Shown: positions 1-9,000, numbered from the stretch's first letter. The stretch is 22,047 nucleotides of DNA from WTAW01 sp964406575 (GCA_964406575.1 CAYOSH010000052.1:1-22047); one strand, 5' to 3'. Numbers and translations: made by a program. Notes: a model not told the origin generated them from the sequence alone.

Positions 1-76
1 TGGAGGTGGGTGGGGGGGTTTACGACGAATATGGACTGTGACGAACTCCTGCTATTATCATTTGACTTGAGAGCAT

Positions 77-162
77 CACGGAAATAAGCATGCTTCCGTG
101 GCCTATCGTGTCGGGTGCCTCAGCATCTAGGGGGCATCAGCGGAGGGCGCAGGCCGCTGAGG
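77..162 (+). promoter_or_regulatory. Hairpin-rich leader upstream of the ROK gene
   Basis: A first hairpin pairs CACGGAA (77-83) with TTCCGTG (94-100) and contains an internal AAGCATGCTT palindrome. A second pairs TCAGCGG (137-143) with CCGCTGA (154-160). A competing pairing joins CCTCAGC (118-124) with GCTGAGG (156-162) and cannot coexist with the second hairpin. No T-run follows the first hairpin, so it is not a classic terminator. It may be the 3' end of an upstream transcript, or a leader RNA for the ROK gene. No known riboswitch class was recognised. Confidence 0.4.
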
Positions 163-178
163 TTATGCAAGAGAAAAG

Positions 179-1084
179 ATGGAGTTGTACGCAGGATTCG
201 ATCTGGGTGGCACATCCCTCAAGTACGGTGTGATCAACACGCAGGGCCGTGTGCTGCAGGATGAAACAGCCATCACCCCGGAAAGTATCGAGGCGCTTTT
301 TTTGCTCTTCGAGGAGATTTGGACAGATATTCAGAAAAACTGCCGTTCAAAAATCAAAGGCGCCGGGTTTGGATTTCCGGGTATTTTCAACGCCAGAGAA
401 CAAACTATAATCCAATCGCCCAATTGTCCGCAGATCGATGGACATGCCCTCGTTCCCTCTTTGCAAAAATTTGTCAACGTTCCATTTTTCCTCAACAATG
501 AGGCCAATTATGCCGCCTATGGCGAGCACAAAACAGGAGCCGGAAAGGGCGCACAGAGTTTAATTCTGCTGACGATCGGAACGGGGATCGGGACAGGGAT
601 TATTCTCGACGGCCAACTTTGGTCGGGTGCCTGTGGATTCGCCGGCGAGCTCGGCCACGTCACGGTCAATCCCGATGGCGAACTTTGCAGGTGCGGAAGT
701 CGGGGCTGTCTGGAAACGGAAGTCTCTGCCCAGAAAATCGTCAAGAGCTACAGACAATTCAGCCAATCCGGAGAAAATCTGGCGCCAGAGGAGGTCGCAC
801 GCAGAGCATCAAACGGAGACAAAGCAGCGCTGAAAGCCTTTTCACACGCAGGTTTTTTCTTGGGGATAGGGCTCTCTATCGTCATCAACCTATTGAATCC
901 GGAGAGGATACTTCTGGGGGGAGGGGTGATGGATTCCAGTGAATTTTTTCTCCCTGCTGCTCTCGCGGAAGCGGAGCGTAGAAGTTTTTCTGCGTCCTAT
1001 GAGTGCTGCTCGATCGGACAAACACAGCTCGGAAACAAGGCAGGCTTTATCGGTGCTGCGCTTTGGGCTCGCAATCACATTTAA
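179..1084 (+). CDS. ROK-family kinase/regulator (glucokinase-like)
   Basis: The 301-aa product has the ROK (Repressor, ORF, Kinase) fold. The N-terminal phosphate-binding motif FDLGGTSLKYGV begins at residue 7, with D8, G10, G11 and T12. A second glycine-rich ATP loop, IGTGIGTG, is at 133-140. The zinc motif GHxTxNPDGxxCxCGxxGCxE spans 159-179, with likely ligands H160, C170, C172 and C177. ROK kinases phosphorylate hexoses or N-acetylated sugars at the 6-OH using ATP in the cytoplasm. There is no N-terminal helix-turn-helix, so it is a kinase-type rather than XylR/NagC-type member. One oddity is that the usual catalytic Asp in the NDAN motif is Glu here (NNEAN, E108). Only a weak purine-rich ribosome site precedes the ATG. 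It converges on the sulfatase-TPR gene, with 16 bp between stop codons. The substrate cannot be told from sequence. Confidence 0.88.
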   Translation: MELYAGFDLGGTSLKYGVINTQGRVLQDETAITPESIEALFLLFEEIWTDIQKNCRSKIKGAGFGFPGIFNAREQTIIQSPNCPQIDGHALVPSLQKFVNVPFFLNNEANYAAYGEHKTGAGKGAQSLILLTIGTGIGTGIILDGQLWSGACGFAGELGHVTVNPDGELCRCGSRGCLETEVSAQKIVKSYRQFSQSGENLAPEEVARRASNGDKAALKAFSHAGFFLGIGLSIVINLLNPERILLGGGVMDSSEFFLPAALAEAERRSFSASYECCSIGQTQLGNKAGFIGAALWARNHI

Positions 1085-1100
1085 AAAAAACAATCTTGAT

Positions 1101-3245
1101 TTAACGCGAGGTCGGAGGACACTCCTTGAGCCAGCTTTCGAGCCTGGCTTTATCCACCGGCGAAAGCAGATAGAATGAAGGGCTGGACTTCGCAGCCAAG
1201 AAATATTTGCAAGCGTCATTATGATTCCCTGCATTTTTGTAGGATAAGCCTAAGTTGAGCATTGCCTGGACATCATCGGGGTTCAATTCCAGGATTTCTC
1301 TAAAACAGCCCACTGCTTCTTCATACCTTTTGGTGCCTAAGTAGGCGATACCCAATCCTTGATACGCTTCACTGTAGAAAGGGTCGAGTGCGATCGCCTT
1401 TTCGAAATATTCAATGGCTTTATTGTACTCGTTCAGATCACCCCTCTCCTTGTACAGGTAAAGGTTAAGCGTGCCGAGATTGTTGAATGGAACGGAATAT
1501 TTTTTATCAAGCGAGATGGACTTTTCATAGGCTCTCTGAGCCTCTGCGATCTGCCGTTTATTCCAGTAAGCAAGGCCCACAAAGTTCCAGATCTCTGGGT
1601 CGATTTCCTTCTGCAACAAACGGCTCGCGTGAGTGACCGAGATAACTTCATCATATTCTCCTAAACTCAAGAGCAAGGTCACATAGGAGTAAAAAATTTC
1701 ATAATACGAAGGAACGGCCTCCAGTCCAGCCTTTAAAACCAAAAGGGCATCATTTGTCCTCCCCTCTCTGTTATAAATGTCTGCCAGATTCTTGTAGGCT
1801 ATGCCTATGTCCTTCCGCTCCGTGATGATCTCCTTGAGCAGGTCGATGGCCTCTGAAATCCTGCCTTCATGATAAAGCCTCGTCGCCTTCACAGACTTGT
1901 TGTGATAGGGAGCCATAACCTTCACGTCATTCTCGGGGCCGAAAGTTTTTCCTTCAGTTCCAGGATTGTCGTTGATGTAGCCGAGGCTTCTGAGCCTCTC
2001 CAACGCTCTTCGATCCAGTTTTTGCTTGGCCTGCCGGCTCTCTTCCATTGAAAAATCCCGGATGATCCGTTCCAGTTCTTCCCGGTACGCATTGAGTTTT
2101 TTATCACGTGCCAAATTTTTCTTTTCGCCAAAATCATCTTTGAGGTTGTAGAGCTCGGGGATTGGAGATTCCATGAATTTCTCCCGGGTGTCGATATAGC
2201 CTCTGAGTGGAGCCCATCCCCGGCTGTAAAATGGGTAGAGAGATTCAAAATATATGGGCCGCTCCAGAATTTTTTTCCCTCTCAGTGCGGGCAACAGGGA
2301 AATTCCCTGAAGAAAATCCGGTCTATTGATATTCAGAGCCTCACAGACCGTGGGAAAAATATCCACATGCGCAACATGCTGTTCGACCTTTCTCGATTTT
2401 GTGTCGGGTGTGTGGATGATCAAGGGAATCCAGATCGTCGAATTGTAAGCAAATATTCCATGCGTTTCTTCGTCGTGCTCCCACAGCGACTCCCCGTGAT
2501 CTCCGGTGAAGATGACCAACGAGCTGTCCCACAAGCTTTTTGTCTCAAAATACGCGAAGAGTTTCCCCAAAACATGATCCACATAGGCCACTTCGCCATC
2601 GTAAGGATCGACGGAGAACTTCGATTTGAACGGCTCCGGCGGGTCGTAAGGAGCATGCGGATCCCAACAATGGATCCAAAGAAACCACGGCGAATTCTGT
2701 TCTTTGAGCCAATGGATCGCTCTGTCCACAACGATCTCCGCTATCCGTTCTCCACCCGTATCCGTCTTGATATCCCGGACATCATAGTCATCATCATACA
2801 GGTCAAAACCCTGGGATATGCCGAAGCGGGAATCCAGAGGATAAGCGCCGACAAATGCTGCCGTGGAATACCCGTGGGCCTTGAGATGCTCGGCAAGAGA
2901 GGTGAACCCCTCTCTGACGATAAAGTTGGAGTTGTCATGAACGCTATGGGAGAGAGGTGTCATCCCCAGGAGGATATTTGTATGGGAAGGGAGTGTGGTG
3001 CTGGTATGGGCAAATGCCCGAGTGAACAGCACGCCACGATTGGCCAAGCTGTCAATATTTGGCGTGGTGAGGTGTTCCTTGGAATAGCAGCTCAACCTGT
3101 CGGCTCTGAGTGTGTCGACCGTGATGAGAAGGACATTGAGCGGGTTCTTATCCTCGGTGATGAGATTATCTGGGGCTGAGAATAGGATGAGACCGAAGAG
3201 AAAACAACTTATTATGAAAAAACAAAATCCCTTATTTTTTCTCAT
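1101..3245 (-). CDS. Sulfatase-fold (alkaline phosphatase superfamily) protein with C-terminal TPR repeats
   Basis: The 714-aa product starts with a hydrophobic signal/anchor (residues 6-24), so it is periplasmic or membrane-tethered. A sulfatase-fold domain covers about 36-350. Metal ligands appear in ITVDTLRAD (D44, D49) and FTGDHGES (D249, H250), and HCWDPH is at 192-197. The nucleophile segment reads TLPSH (84-88), where FGly sulfatases have C/S-x-P-S-R. Thr84 therefore replaces the Cys/Ser and His replaces the Arg. Thr is the nucleophile in LtaS- and EptA-like phosphotransferases of the same superfamily, so a phospho-transfer or phosphodiesterase role is as likely as sulfate hydrolysis. 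Four to six TPR units follow (about 450-690). The gene lies 33 bp downstream of the deacylase gene, probably in one operon. A clear paralogue lies at 9592-11718. Confidence 0.85.
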   Translation of the reverse strand: MRKNKGFCFFIISCFLFGLILFSAPDNLITEDKNPLNVLLITVDTLRADRLSCYSKEHLTTPNIDSLANRGVLFTRAFAHTSTTLPSHTNILLGMTPLSHSVHDNSNFIVREGFTSLAEHLKAHGYSTAAFVGAYPLDSRFGISQGFDLYDDDYDVRDIKTDTGGERIAEIVVDRAIHWLKEQNSPWFLWIHCWDPHAPYDPPEPFKSKFSVDPYDGEVAYVDHVLGKLFAYFETKSLWDSSLVIFTGDHGESLWEHDEETHGIFAYNSTIWIPLIIHTPDTKSRKVEQHVAHVDIFPTVCEALNINRPDFLQGISLLPALRGKKILERPIYFESLYPFYSRGWAPLRGYIDTREKFMESPIPELYNLKDDFGEKKNLARDKKLNAYREELERIIRDFSMEESRQAKQKLDRRALERLRSLGYINDNPGTEGKTFGPENDVKVMAPYHNKSVKATRLYHEGRISEAIDLLKEIITERKDIGIAYKNLADIYNREGRTNDALLVLKAGLEAVPSYYEIFYSYVTLLLSLGEYDEVISVTHASRLLQKEIDPEIWNFVGLAYWNKRQIAEAQRAYEKSISLDKKYSVPFNNLGTLNLYLYKERGDLNEYNKAIEYFEKAIALDPFYSEAYQGLGIAYLGTKRYEEAVGCFREILELNPDDVQAMLNLGLSYKNAGNHNDACKYFLAAKSSPSFYLLSPVDKARLESWLKECPPTSR

Positions 3246-3278
3246 ACCAAAGATTCAACCATGGATTACAGATCAATT

Positions 3279-4862
3279 TTACCACTTTTCTTCCAAACGG
3301 GGAATGAGAGGCTTCCCGGCGAGAGCGCCAGTGAACTGACTGTCCTCGATGATAGAGACGCCGTTGATCAGAACGTGGAGGATGCCCACGCTGTACTGAT
3401 GGGGATCGTCGAAGGTGGCTCTATCCGTTATCGTCTCCGGGTCGAAGACCACAACATCGGCCACATATCCCTCCTTGATCAAACCTCTATGCTTGAATCC
3501 AAGCATCTCAGCAGGCAGGCCGCTTGCCGAGCGGATGGCCTGTTCCATAGTCAACAGGCCCTTCTCCAATACGTATCTGCGGATCTTTCGCGGGAATGTG
3601 CCGTAGCTGCGCGGATGGGGGAGGGCATCTCCCATGACCTGAACAGAGCCATCCGAACCCGTCATCAGGTAGGGCTTTTGCATAAAATATTCGACATCCT
3701 CGTCCGACTGATTGAAGGATATAATGCCCGGACCACCTGAAAGGATGAGCTCCAGTGCTGCATTGACTGCGGACGTCTCCATGAGTGCGCTTATCTCTCC
3801 CAGGCTTTTGCCCTCCCATTCCTTCTTCTCGGGAAAAGAGGAAATAACGAGGGTGCCCGCACCTCCCCGTCGTTCGATATTCGCGGCCATCTCTTCTTTA
3901 ATTCCAGGGAGCAGCTGGGGGTTTTGTAATCTCTCGCGCAGCTTTCCATCCGCCTGGACCCAGCGGGGCATGATAGCGGCTAAAAGGCCTGTACTGGATG
4001 AATTGTAGGGATATTGGTCCGCATACACAGTGACGCCCCGTTCGTGGGCAGCTTCGATGATCCGGCAGACAGATTCAGCCTTCCCCCAGACAGGTTTGCC
4101 CAGGGCTTTGATGTGGGAGATCTGGACGGGCACACCGGCTTTTTCTCCGATTTCGACGGCTTCTTCGATGGATGCCTCAAGCCCTATCGTGTAGTTGCTC
4201 TCATCTCTAATATGGGTCGCGTAGATCCCGCCGTGTTCTTTAACGATAGAGCAAAGGGCAATGATCTCTTCTGTTGAGGCATAACTTCCCGGCGCATAAA
4301 ACAGCCCCGTCGAAAGGCCGGCGGCACCCTCATCCATTGCCTGACTCACGAGAGACAGCATCTCTTCCAGCTCATCCTCAGCCGGTTCCCTGTCCGCATT
4401 TTTCAAAACCGCAAACCGCACTGCACCTTGCCCTACAAGATGAACCACATTCACCCCTATCCCCTGATCCTCAAGTTTATGGAAATAATCCTTAACCTTG
4501 TACGTCCCGCTGCCACAGTTGCCCGAGACAACGGTTGTCACACCCTGCGTCAAATAATTGAGTGCGGCTTTCCTTTTCTCGTTTTGGATATTGTCACAAT
4601 GGGTGTGCATGTCGATAAATCCGGGAACGATATATTTTCCCCTGGCATCTATGACCTTCAAGCTTTGAGATGTTTTTATCTTTCCTACGCTCATAATTCT
4701 CCCATCTGTGATTCCGACGCTGGCTTGATATCCTTTTGCGCCCGTTCCATCGATGATCGTCCCATCTTGGATCACCAGGTCAAACGTCTGTTGCGAACAA
4801 CTCCACACAAACAGGAAAATACACGCACAAAAAAGCAAATATTTCACCTGAATTTTTGTCAT
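3279..4862 (-). CDS. Lipoprotein N-acyl-D-amino-acid deacylase (D-aminoacylase, amidohydrolase superfamily)
   Basis: The 527-aa product resembles D-aminoacylases, which hydrolyse N-acyl-D-amino acids to D-amino acid plus carboxylate. Visible signatures are the metal-binding HTH (H86, H88) in GFIDMHTHCD, the SGNCG loop with bridging C116, ATHIRDES (H217, D220), QISHIKALG (H250), ADQYPYNSS near 281, catalytic-type TGSDGS (D404) and PHPRSYGTF (415-423). The start was placed at the ATG at 4862 because an AAGGGAG site lies about 7 nt upstream and a signal peptide follows directly. The longer frame to 4955 has neither. The N-terminus ends in VWSC (C22), an acceptable lipobox, so it is probably an envelope lipoprotein, whereas characterised D-aminoacylases are cytosolic. 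It is the first gene of the operon with the sulfatase-TPR gene and is divergent from the GntR regulator, which may control it. Acyl and amino-acid specificity cannot be judged. Confidence 0.88.
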   Translation of the reverse strand: MTKIQVKYLLFCACIFLFVWSCSQQTFDLVIQDGTIIDGTGAKGYQASVGITDGRIMSVGKIKTSQSLKVIDARGKYIVPGFIDMHTHCDNIQNEKRKAALNYLTQGVTTVVSGNCGSGTYKVKDYFHKLEDQGIGVNVVHLVGQGAVRFAVLKNADREPAEDELEEMLSLVSQAMDEGAAGLSTGLFYAPGSYASTEEIIALCSIVKEHGGIYATHIRDESNYTIGLEASIEEAVEIGEKAGVPVQISHIKALGKPVWGKAESVCRIIEAAHERGVTVYADQYPYNSSSTGLLAAIMPRWVQADGKLRERLQNPQLLPGIKEEMAANIERRGGAGTLVISSFPEKKEWEGKSLGEISALMETSAVNAALELILSGGPGIISFNQSDEDVEYFMQKPYLMTGSDGSVQVMGDALPHPRSYGTFPRKIRRYVLEKGLLTMEQAIRSASGLPAEMLGFKHRGLIKEGYVADVVVFDPETITDRATFDDPHQYSVGILHVLINGVSIIEDSQFTGALAGKPLIPRLEEKW

Positions 4863-5036
4863 GGACAATCTCCCTTCTGGATGCGATTCAAAGGATTCAT
4901 GGAACGCCAAATGATAGGCCGAACACACAAAAAACGCAAATTGATTTCGGATCAAGTCCCCACACGGACCAATGGAGGAACCGTTCCATGAACTTTTTTA
5001 AATTTACATCGTATATCTTAAAAATGGCCTTTAAAA

Positions 5037-5059
5037 AAAAAGGTGACAGTCACCTTTTT
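5037..5059. repeat. Perfect 23-bp palindrome, 11-bp arms around one base
   Basis: The arms are AAAAAGGTGAC (5037-5047) and GTCACCTTTTT (5049-5059) around A5048. As RNA it would form a 10-bp stem with a CAG loop and a flanking U-tract on either strand, like a bidirectional terminator. It sits between divergent genes where no terminator is expected, so it may be an operator or a copy of a mobile palindromic repeat. Confidence 0.6.
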
Positions 5060-5072
5060 GGAGAACAGATTA

Positions 5073-5099
5073 TTGAATATCGATTCAATTATTTGAATC
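5073..5099. promoter_or_regulatory. Candidate activator/operator site: three TTGAAT/ATTCAA half-sites at 10-bp pitch
   Basis: TTGAAT (5073-5078), ATTCAA (5083-5088) and TTGAAT (5093-5098) alternate at 10-bp steps. The last two form the 18-bp palindrome GATTCAATTATTTGAATC (5082-5099). The array ends about 75 bp upstream of the -24 element of the sigma-54-type promoter, a distance suitable for an enhancer-binding protein. Autoregulation by the adjacent GntR protein is the alternative. Confidence 0.45.
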
Positions 5100-5170
5100 A
5101 AAATAACAAATCCGAAATATTGTATTTTCATAACCGATTGATAATAAATAAATTAAAAAAATAGATTATC

Positions 5171-5186
5171 TGGCATGGATTTTGCA
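5171..5186 (+). promoter_or_regulatory. Sigma-54 (RpoN) -24/-12 promoter for GntR-Oar1
   Basis: TGGCATGGATTTTGCA matches the RpoN consensus TGGCAC-N5-TTGCW with the required 12-bp step between GG (5172-5173) and GC (5184-5185). Transcription would start near 5197, giving a leader of 11-23 nt. Confidence 0.75.
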
Positions 5187-5219
5187 CTATAAAATATAAA
5201 ATATTCCTTGGCTCGCGAA

Positions 5220-5930
5220 ATGCAACGGACTTCCGAAAATGTGATCCCCAAAACCCTGAGTGAATCCGTATACAACAAGCTCAAGGCGAAAATCATCAAC
5301 AACGAGTTCAAAGCCGGAGAGCGCATCTATGAAAAGGAGGTCGCAAAACTCTACAACGTGAGCACCACACCGGTCCGAGAGGCTTTTCTGCGATTGAGCG
5401 CAGAAGGGTATGTTTCCATCGATTCCCACAGAAAAGCTTTGGTGAGAAACGTCTCCTTCAAAGAGCTTGAAGAGATCTTCGAAGTGTTGGGAGATCTGGA
5501 CGGGCTGGCCATAACTCAAGCGGCGAACCACATCAGTCCCGATTGTATCCAGCAGATCGAAGAGCTTATCGTGGAAATGGAAACCGCATGTAAGCCCACA
5601 TATGTTGAAAAATTCCTGGACCTGAACGTGGCTGTCCACTCTAAAATCTGGTCGTCTCTTCCCAACAAAATGCTCGAGCGGACGCTTCATTTTGTCCACG
5701 GACAGCTCCTCCGCTATAACTACGCCCGCTATTTGGCGTTCCAAGACCCGGAGATCATGAAACAATCCTTGAACGGGCACAAAAAGATCCTTTCGGCTCT
5801 CTCAAAGAGAGACAAAAAAGAACTGAAAAAGCTCATAAAAACTCATTGGAGTTTTCTCATCCAGCATTTGCATTTAAGGAATAAATTCCTGAGTGCGTTC
5901 AAAGGAGGTGAATCTGCGGTAGAAAGTTAA
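5220..5930 (+). CDS. GntR-family transcriptional regulator, FadR/FCD subfamily
   Basis: The 236-aa product has an N-terminal winged helix-turn-helix (about 10-76) carrying the GntR signature STTPVREAFLRLSAEGYV from residue 48. An all-helical FCD ligand-binding domain follows (about 84-212). The FCD metal/ligand site is represented by N136-x3-H140, H187 and H209; the usual first Asp is Asn. Such regulators are dimeric DNA-binding proteins released or activated by small carboxylates, often amino or sugar acids. The ATG at 5220 was chosen over an in-frame TTG at 5208; neither has a Shine-Dalgarno site, so the start is uncertain by four codons. The gene is divergent from the deacylase operon and 76 bp upstream of Oar-like receptor 1, so control of deacylation and uptake genes is plausible. 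A sigma-54-type promoter and palindromic half-sites lie directly upstream. Confidence 0.88.
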   Translation: MQRTSENVIPKTLSESVYNKLKAKIINNEFKAGERIYEKEVAKLYNVSTTPVREAFLRLSAEGYVSIDSHRKALVRNVSFKELEEIFEVLGDLDGLAITQAANHISPDCIQQIEELIVEMETACKPTYVEKFLDLNVAVHSKIWSSLPNKMLERTLHFVHGQLLRYNYARYLAFQDPEIMKQSLNGHKKILSALSKRDKKELKKLIKTHWSFLIQHLHLRNKFLSAFKGGESAVES

Positions 5931-6006
5931 AATTTAGGTTTGGGTTGGAGTGTCGGGCATTGTCTGGCGCTTCGAAAACAAAGGAGATCAAAGAAAGGAG
6001 TTAAAG

Positions 6007-9000
6007 ATGAACAGAAAGCTTTTTAAGGCTTCCTTAATCCTCCTCCTCGCACTCGGAATGACCTCCCTCGGTTTGGCTCAGGGACGTCAGACTGGCTCGA
6101 TCAGTGGTGAAGTTATCGATACAGAAGGCAACGTTCTCCCCGGCTGCAGCGTAACACTCACTGGCCAAGCGCTTATCGGACAACGTAGCTATCTCACTTC
6201 GGACACCGGCAGTTTCCGCTTTCCCGCTCTTTCACCCGGCAGTGGTTACCAGCTCCGCGTGGAAATGCCGGGCTTTAAGACGGTCATCCGGCCGGGGCTC
6301 ATCGTCAGCGTGGGAAGGGTCACTGAAGTCAAAATCGTCATGGAAGTGACCACCCTGGAAGAAGAGGTCACGGTCACGGCAGAATCGCCGGTGGTGGATG
6401 TGGAGACTTCAAAAGTCAGCGTCAACTACGGGAGTGAATTCCTGACGAGCATCCCGATGTCCCGAGACCTCTATGAGATCCAGAACTCCATACCGGGTGC
6501 TATTTCTGAAGGAGTCGATTACCGTAGGACCTCCTCCATACTCGGAGGAACGGTGAGAAGCCAGCTCTACCAGCTGGACGGGGTCCCGATGAATGATCCC
6601 GCCACCTTCTATCCCATGGCCAACATCAATGTCGATGTCTACGAAGAGATCGAGTTCGGCATCGGATCTCTTCCGGCCGAAGTGGGACAGGCAGATTCAG
6701 TCGTTGTCAACATCGTCACGAAGAGCGGCGGAAACAAATTTTCGGGAAGTGCATCCGGATATTTAACCGGTGAAAGCCTCACAAATGAGCTGCTGAGCCC
6801 CGAGGATCTCAAGGCAGTCGGCGTCAACGCTCCCCAATCATACCGGGATTACAAGGACGGGTCTTTGAGCTTTGGCGGCCCCCTGATGCAAGACAAGATC
6901 TGGTTCTTCCTCAGCGGTCGCCGTCTCGTCTGGGAACAGGTCAATCCGGAGACGCATGATGTCCGACTCAGTCATATCAACCTGAGAGAATGGACGTTCA
7001 CTCCAGCAGAGCTGCAGCACTATGACATCAACCATCAGGAGTGGATGGGCTTTGGCAAGCTGACCTTCCAGATCACCCCCAATATCCGGTTTATGGGCAT
7101 GTACCACTGGAACAATATCTATGAACCTGTTTACCAGAACAGAACAGGGAATGATTACACTTATGCGCTCACGATCGTCTGGGATCACGAGAACACCCAC
7201 ACCGCAACAGGCCAGCTCAATTGGGTCCTGGACCAGAACACATTCCTCGATGTCCGCGGGACGTATGTCTACCGCCACTTTCCCATCCTCATGCGGCCAG
7301 AATACTCTAACAACTATATGGTCTACGACCGGGAGTACGCAGTTTTCTGGGGGAATACGTATTACGGGGACGACTATAAACGTACCAAAGAGCTCGCTTC
7401 GGTAGCTTTGACCCATTTCGCCGATCAGCTCTTCGGAGGAAGCCACGAATTCAAGGTCGGCGGGGAGTTCGAGCACACGGTCTACGGCCTCGACAGGTTT
7501 AGGGGCTACGATAGAGGAGACAATCCCTACTACACGTATTGGAGAGATTACAATGCCGGAAACAAATATTACTACTCACCCACAGGCAACCCCCCAAGCG
7601 GCCGGCTCAGAATGCGTCCTTTTGCCGAGCGTGGCGTCGTGTGGAAATATGACAACACCCGCCGTTTCTCCGGCTTTGCCCAGGACAATATGGTCTTCGG
7701 GCGGCTGGCGGTCAACCTCGGTGTCCGTCTCGATTACGGCTACCAGTACGAACCCGAAGAAACACGGCCCGCCATGTACGACCGGTATAAAGTCGGCCCG
7801 GAGTTCATGAATCCCGATCTCGCTTCACCGGACCCCAACATCCTGCTTGAAGCGCTGAACGATCAGTATCACAATGATCCCAGCATCGAGTTCAACCAAG
7901 TCTCTGCGCTTGATCCTCTCTCCACCCCTTACAAAAAGATCGTTGAGTTCACAACGCTTTCGCCGAGGATCGGCGTTGTTTATGATCTCTTCGGTGACGG
8001 AAAGACGGCCGTGAAAGCTTCATTCAGCCGCTACTATGAGCCCATCTGGTCCGCGAAGTACAATGCCAGCAACACTATGAGCGGCGGGGCGATGAACTGG
8101 TACTGGTACGACGCGAACCGCAACGGATACATGGACCTCCCCATCCCCAATGGCAGGTATGGTTCCCCTTCCAATTCTCAGTATTTGGACCCGAATGGAG
8201 ATTATTACCGGTTAACCAGTTATGACATTCAAGACCCTAATTTCAAATACTATCCTGACAACCTGAAGGCTCCCTATATGCATGAATTCATGGTCGGTAT
8301 CGATCACGAGTTGGCAGCGGACTTCAGGCTCGGACTTCAATTCGTCTACAAGGTGAACAAGAACATCGTCGAGGACGTGGATAAGAACAACGGCTACGAT
8401 CCCAATGCCACCGATGATCAGGGACGGCCTATCTGGCTCCCTTATGATTTTATCGATCCCGGCTTTGACGGAGAGTGGGGCACAGAGGATGACCAGAACA
8501 TGACTGTTTATGGGCTGGCTGATTACGCGCCTACCAGGGTTTACGAAGGTGCGAATCCCCCAGAAGCAAAGAGAGAATACAAGGCTGTTATCTTGACTTT
8601 CGAGAAGAGGATGTCCAACCGGTGGATGCTGAATGGCTCGATCCTGTATTCCTCCTTCAAAGGCAATACAGACCCCGGATACAGTGCCACAGAAGGCGAG
8701 TCGACCATGTTCGACAATCCCAACGTGATGATCAACGGTTACGGCCGGCTGGCATTCGACCGGCCCTGGCAGGTCAAGCTCATAGGGACTATCCTGCTCC
8801 CCTACGACTTCATCCTCACCGGTTATTTCCAACACCGCTCGGGGTCACCCTGGGGAACAACGATTTCGCGCGTCTATTTCCCCTCCACCATCGATACGCA
8901 GGACAGCTACGTTGGTGTCAATACCGAGACGGTGGGAACCCGAAGAAATCCTCCCTACACCATGTTCGATATGAGGCTGGAAAAGAACTTCAACATAAGT

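Larger units (their letters stand above)
4863..5207. other. Divergent intergenic region, deacylase / GntR
   Basis: This AT-rich 345-bp gap separates divergent genes and holds no convincing gene. It contains a 23-bp perfect palindrome (5037-5059), a cluster of TTGAAT/ATTCAA half-sites (5073-5099) and a sigma-54-type promoter reading toward the GntR gene (5171-5186). I could not identify a clear -35/-10 pair for the minus-strand deacylase operon. Confidence 0.7.

Noticed and set aside
1..87. Possible 3' end of an upstream plus-strand gene
   Set aside because: Two frames are open from the left edge (stops at 39-41 and 85-87). The stretch is too short and G-rich to choose between them or recognise a family.
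2367..3179. 270-codon plus-strand frame within the sulfatase-TPR gene
   Set aside because: It lies entirely opposite a gene with conserved active-site motifs and shows no family resemblance.
4863..4955. N-terminal extension of the deacylase to 4955
   Set aside because: The extension has no ribosome site and would bury the signal peptide and lipobox; AAGGGAG supports 4862.
5037..5059. Palindrome as an ordinary transcription terminator
   Set aside because: Flanking genes diverge, so no known transcript ends here; kept as a palindrome of unknown role.
5950..6006. N-terminal extension of receptor 1 to 5950
   Set aside because: It adds 19 polar residues before a good signal peptide, and AAGGAG is placed for the ATG at 6007.
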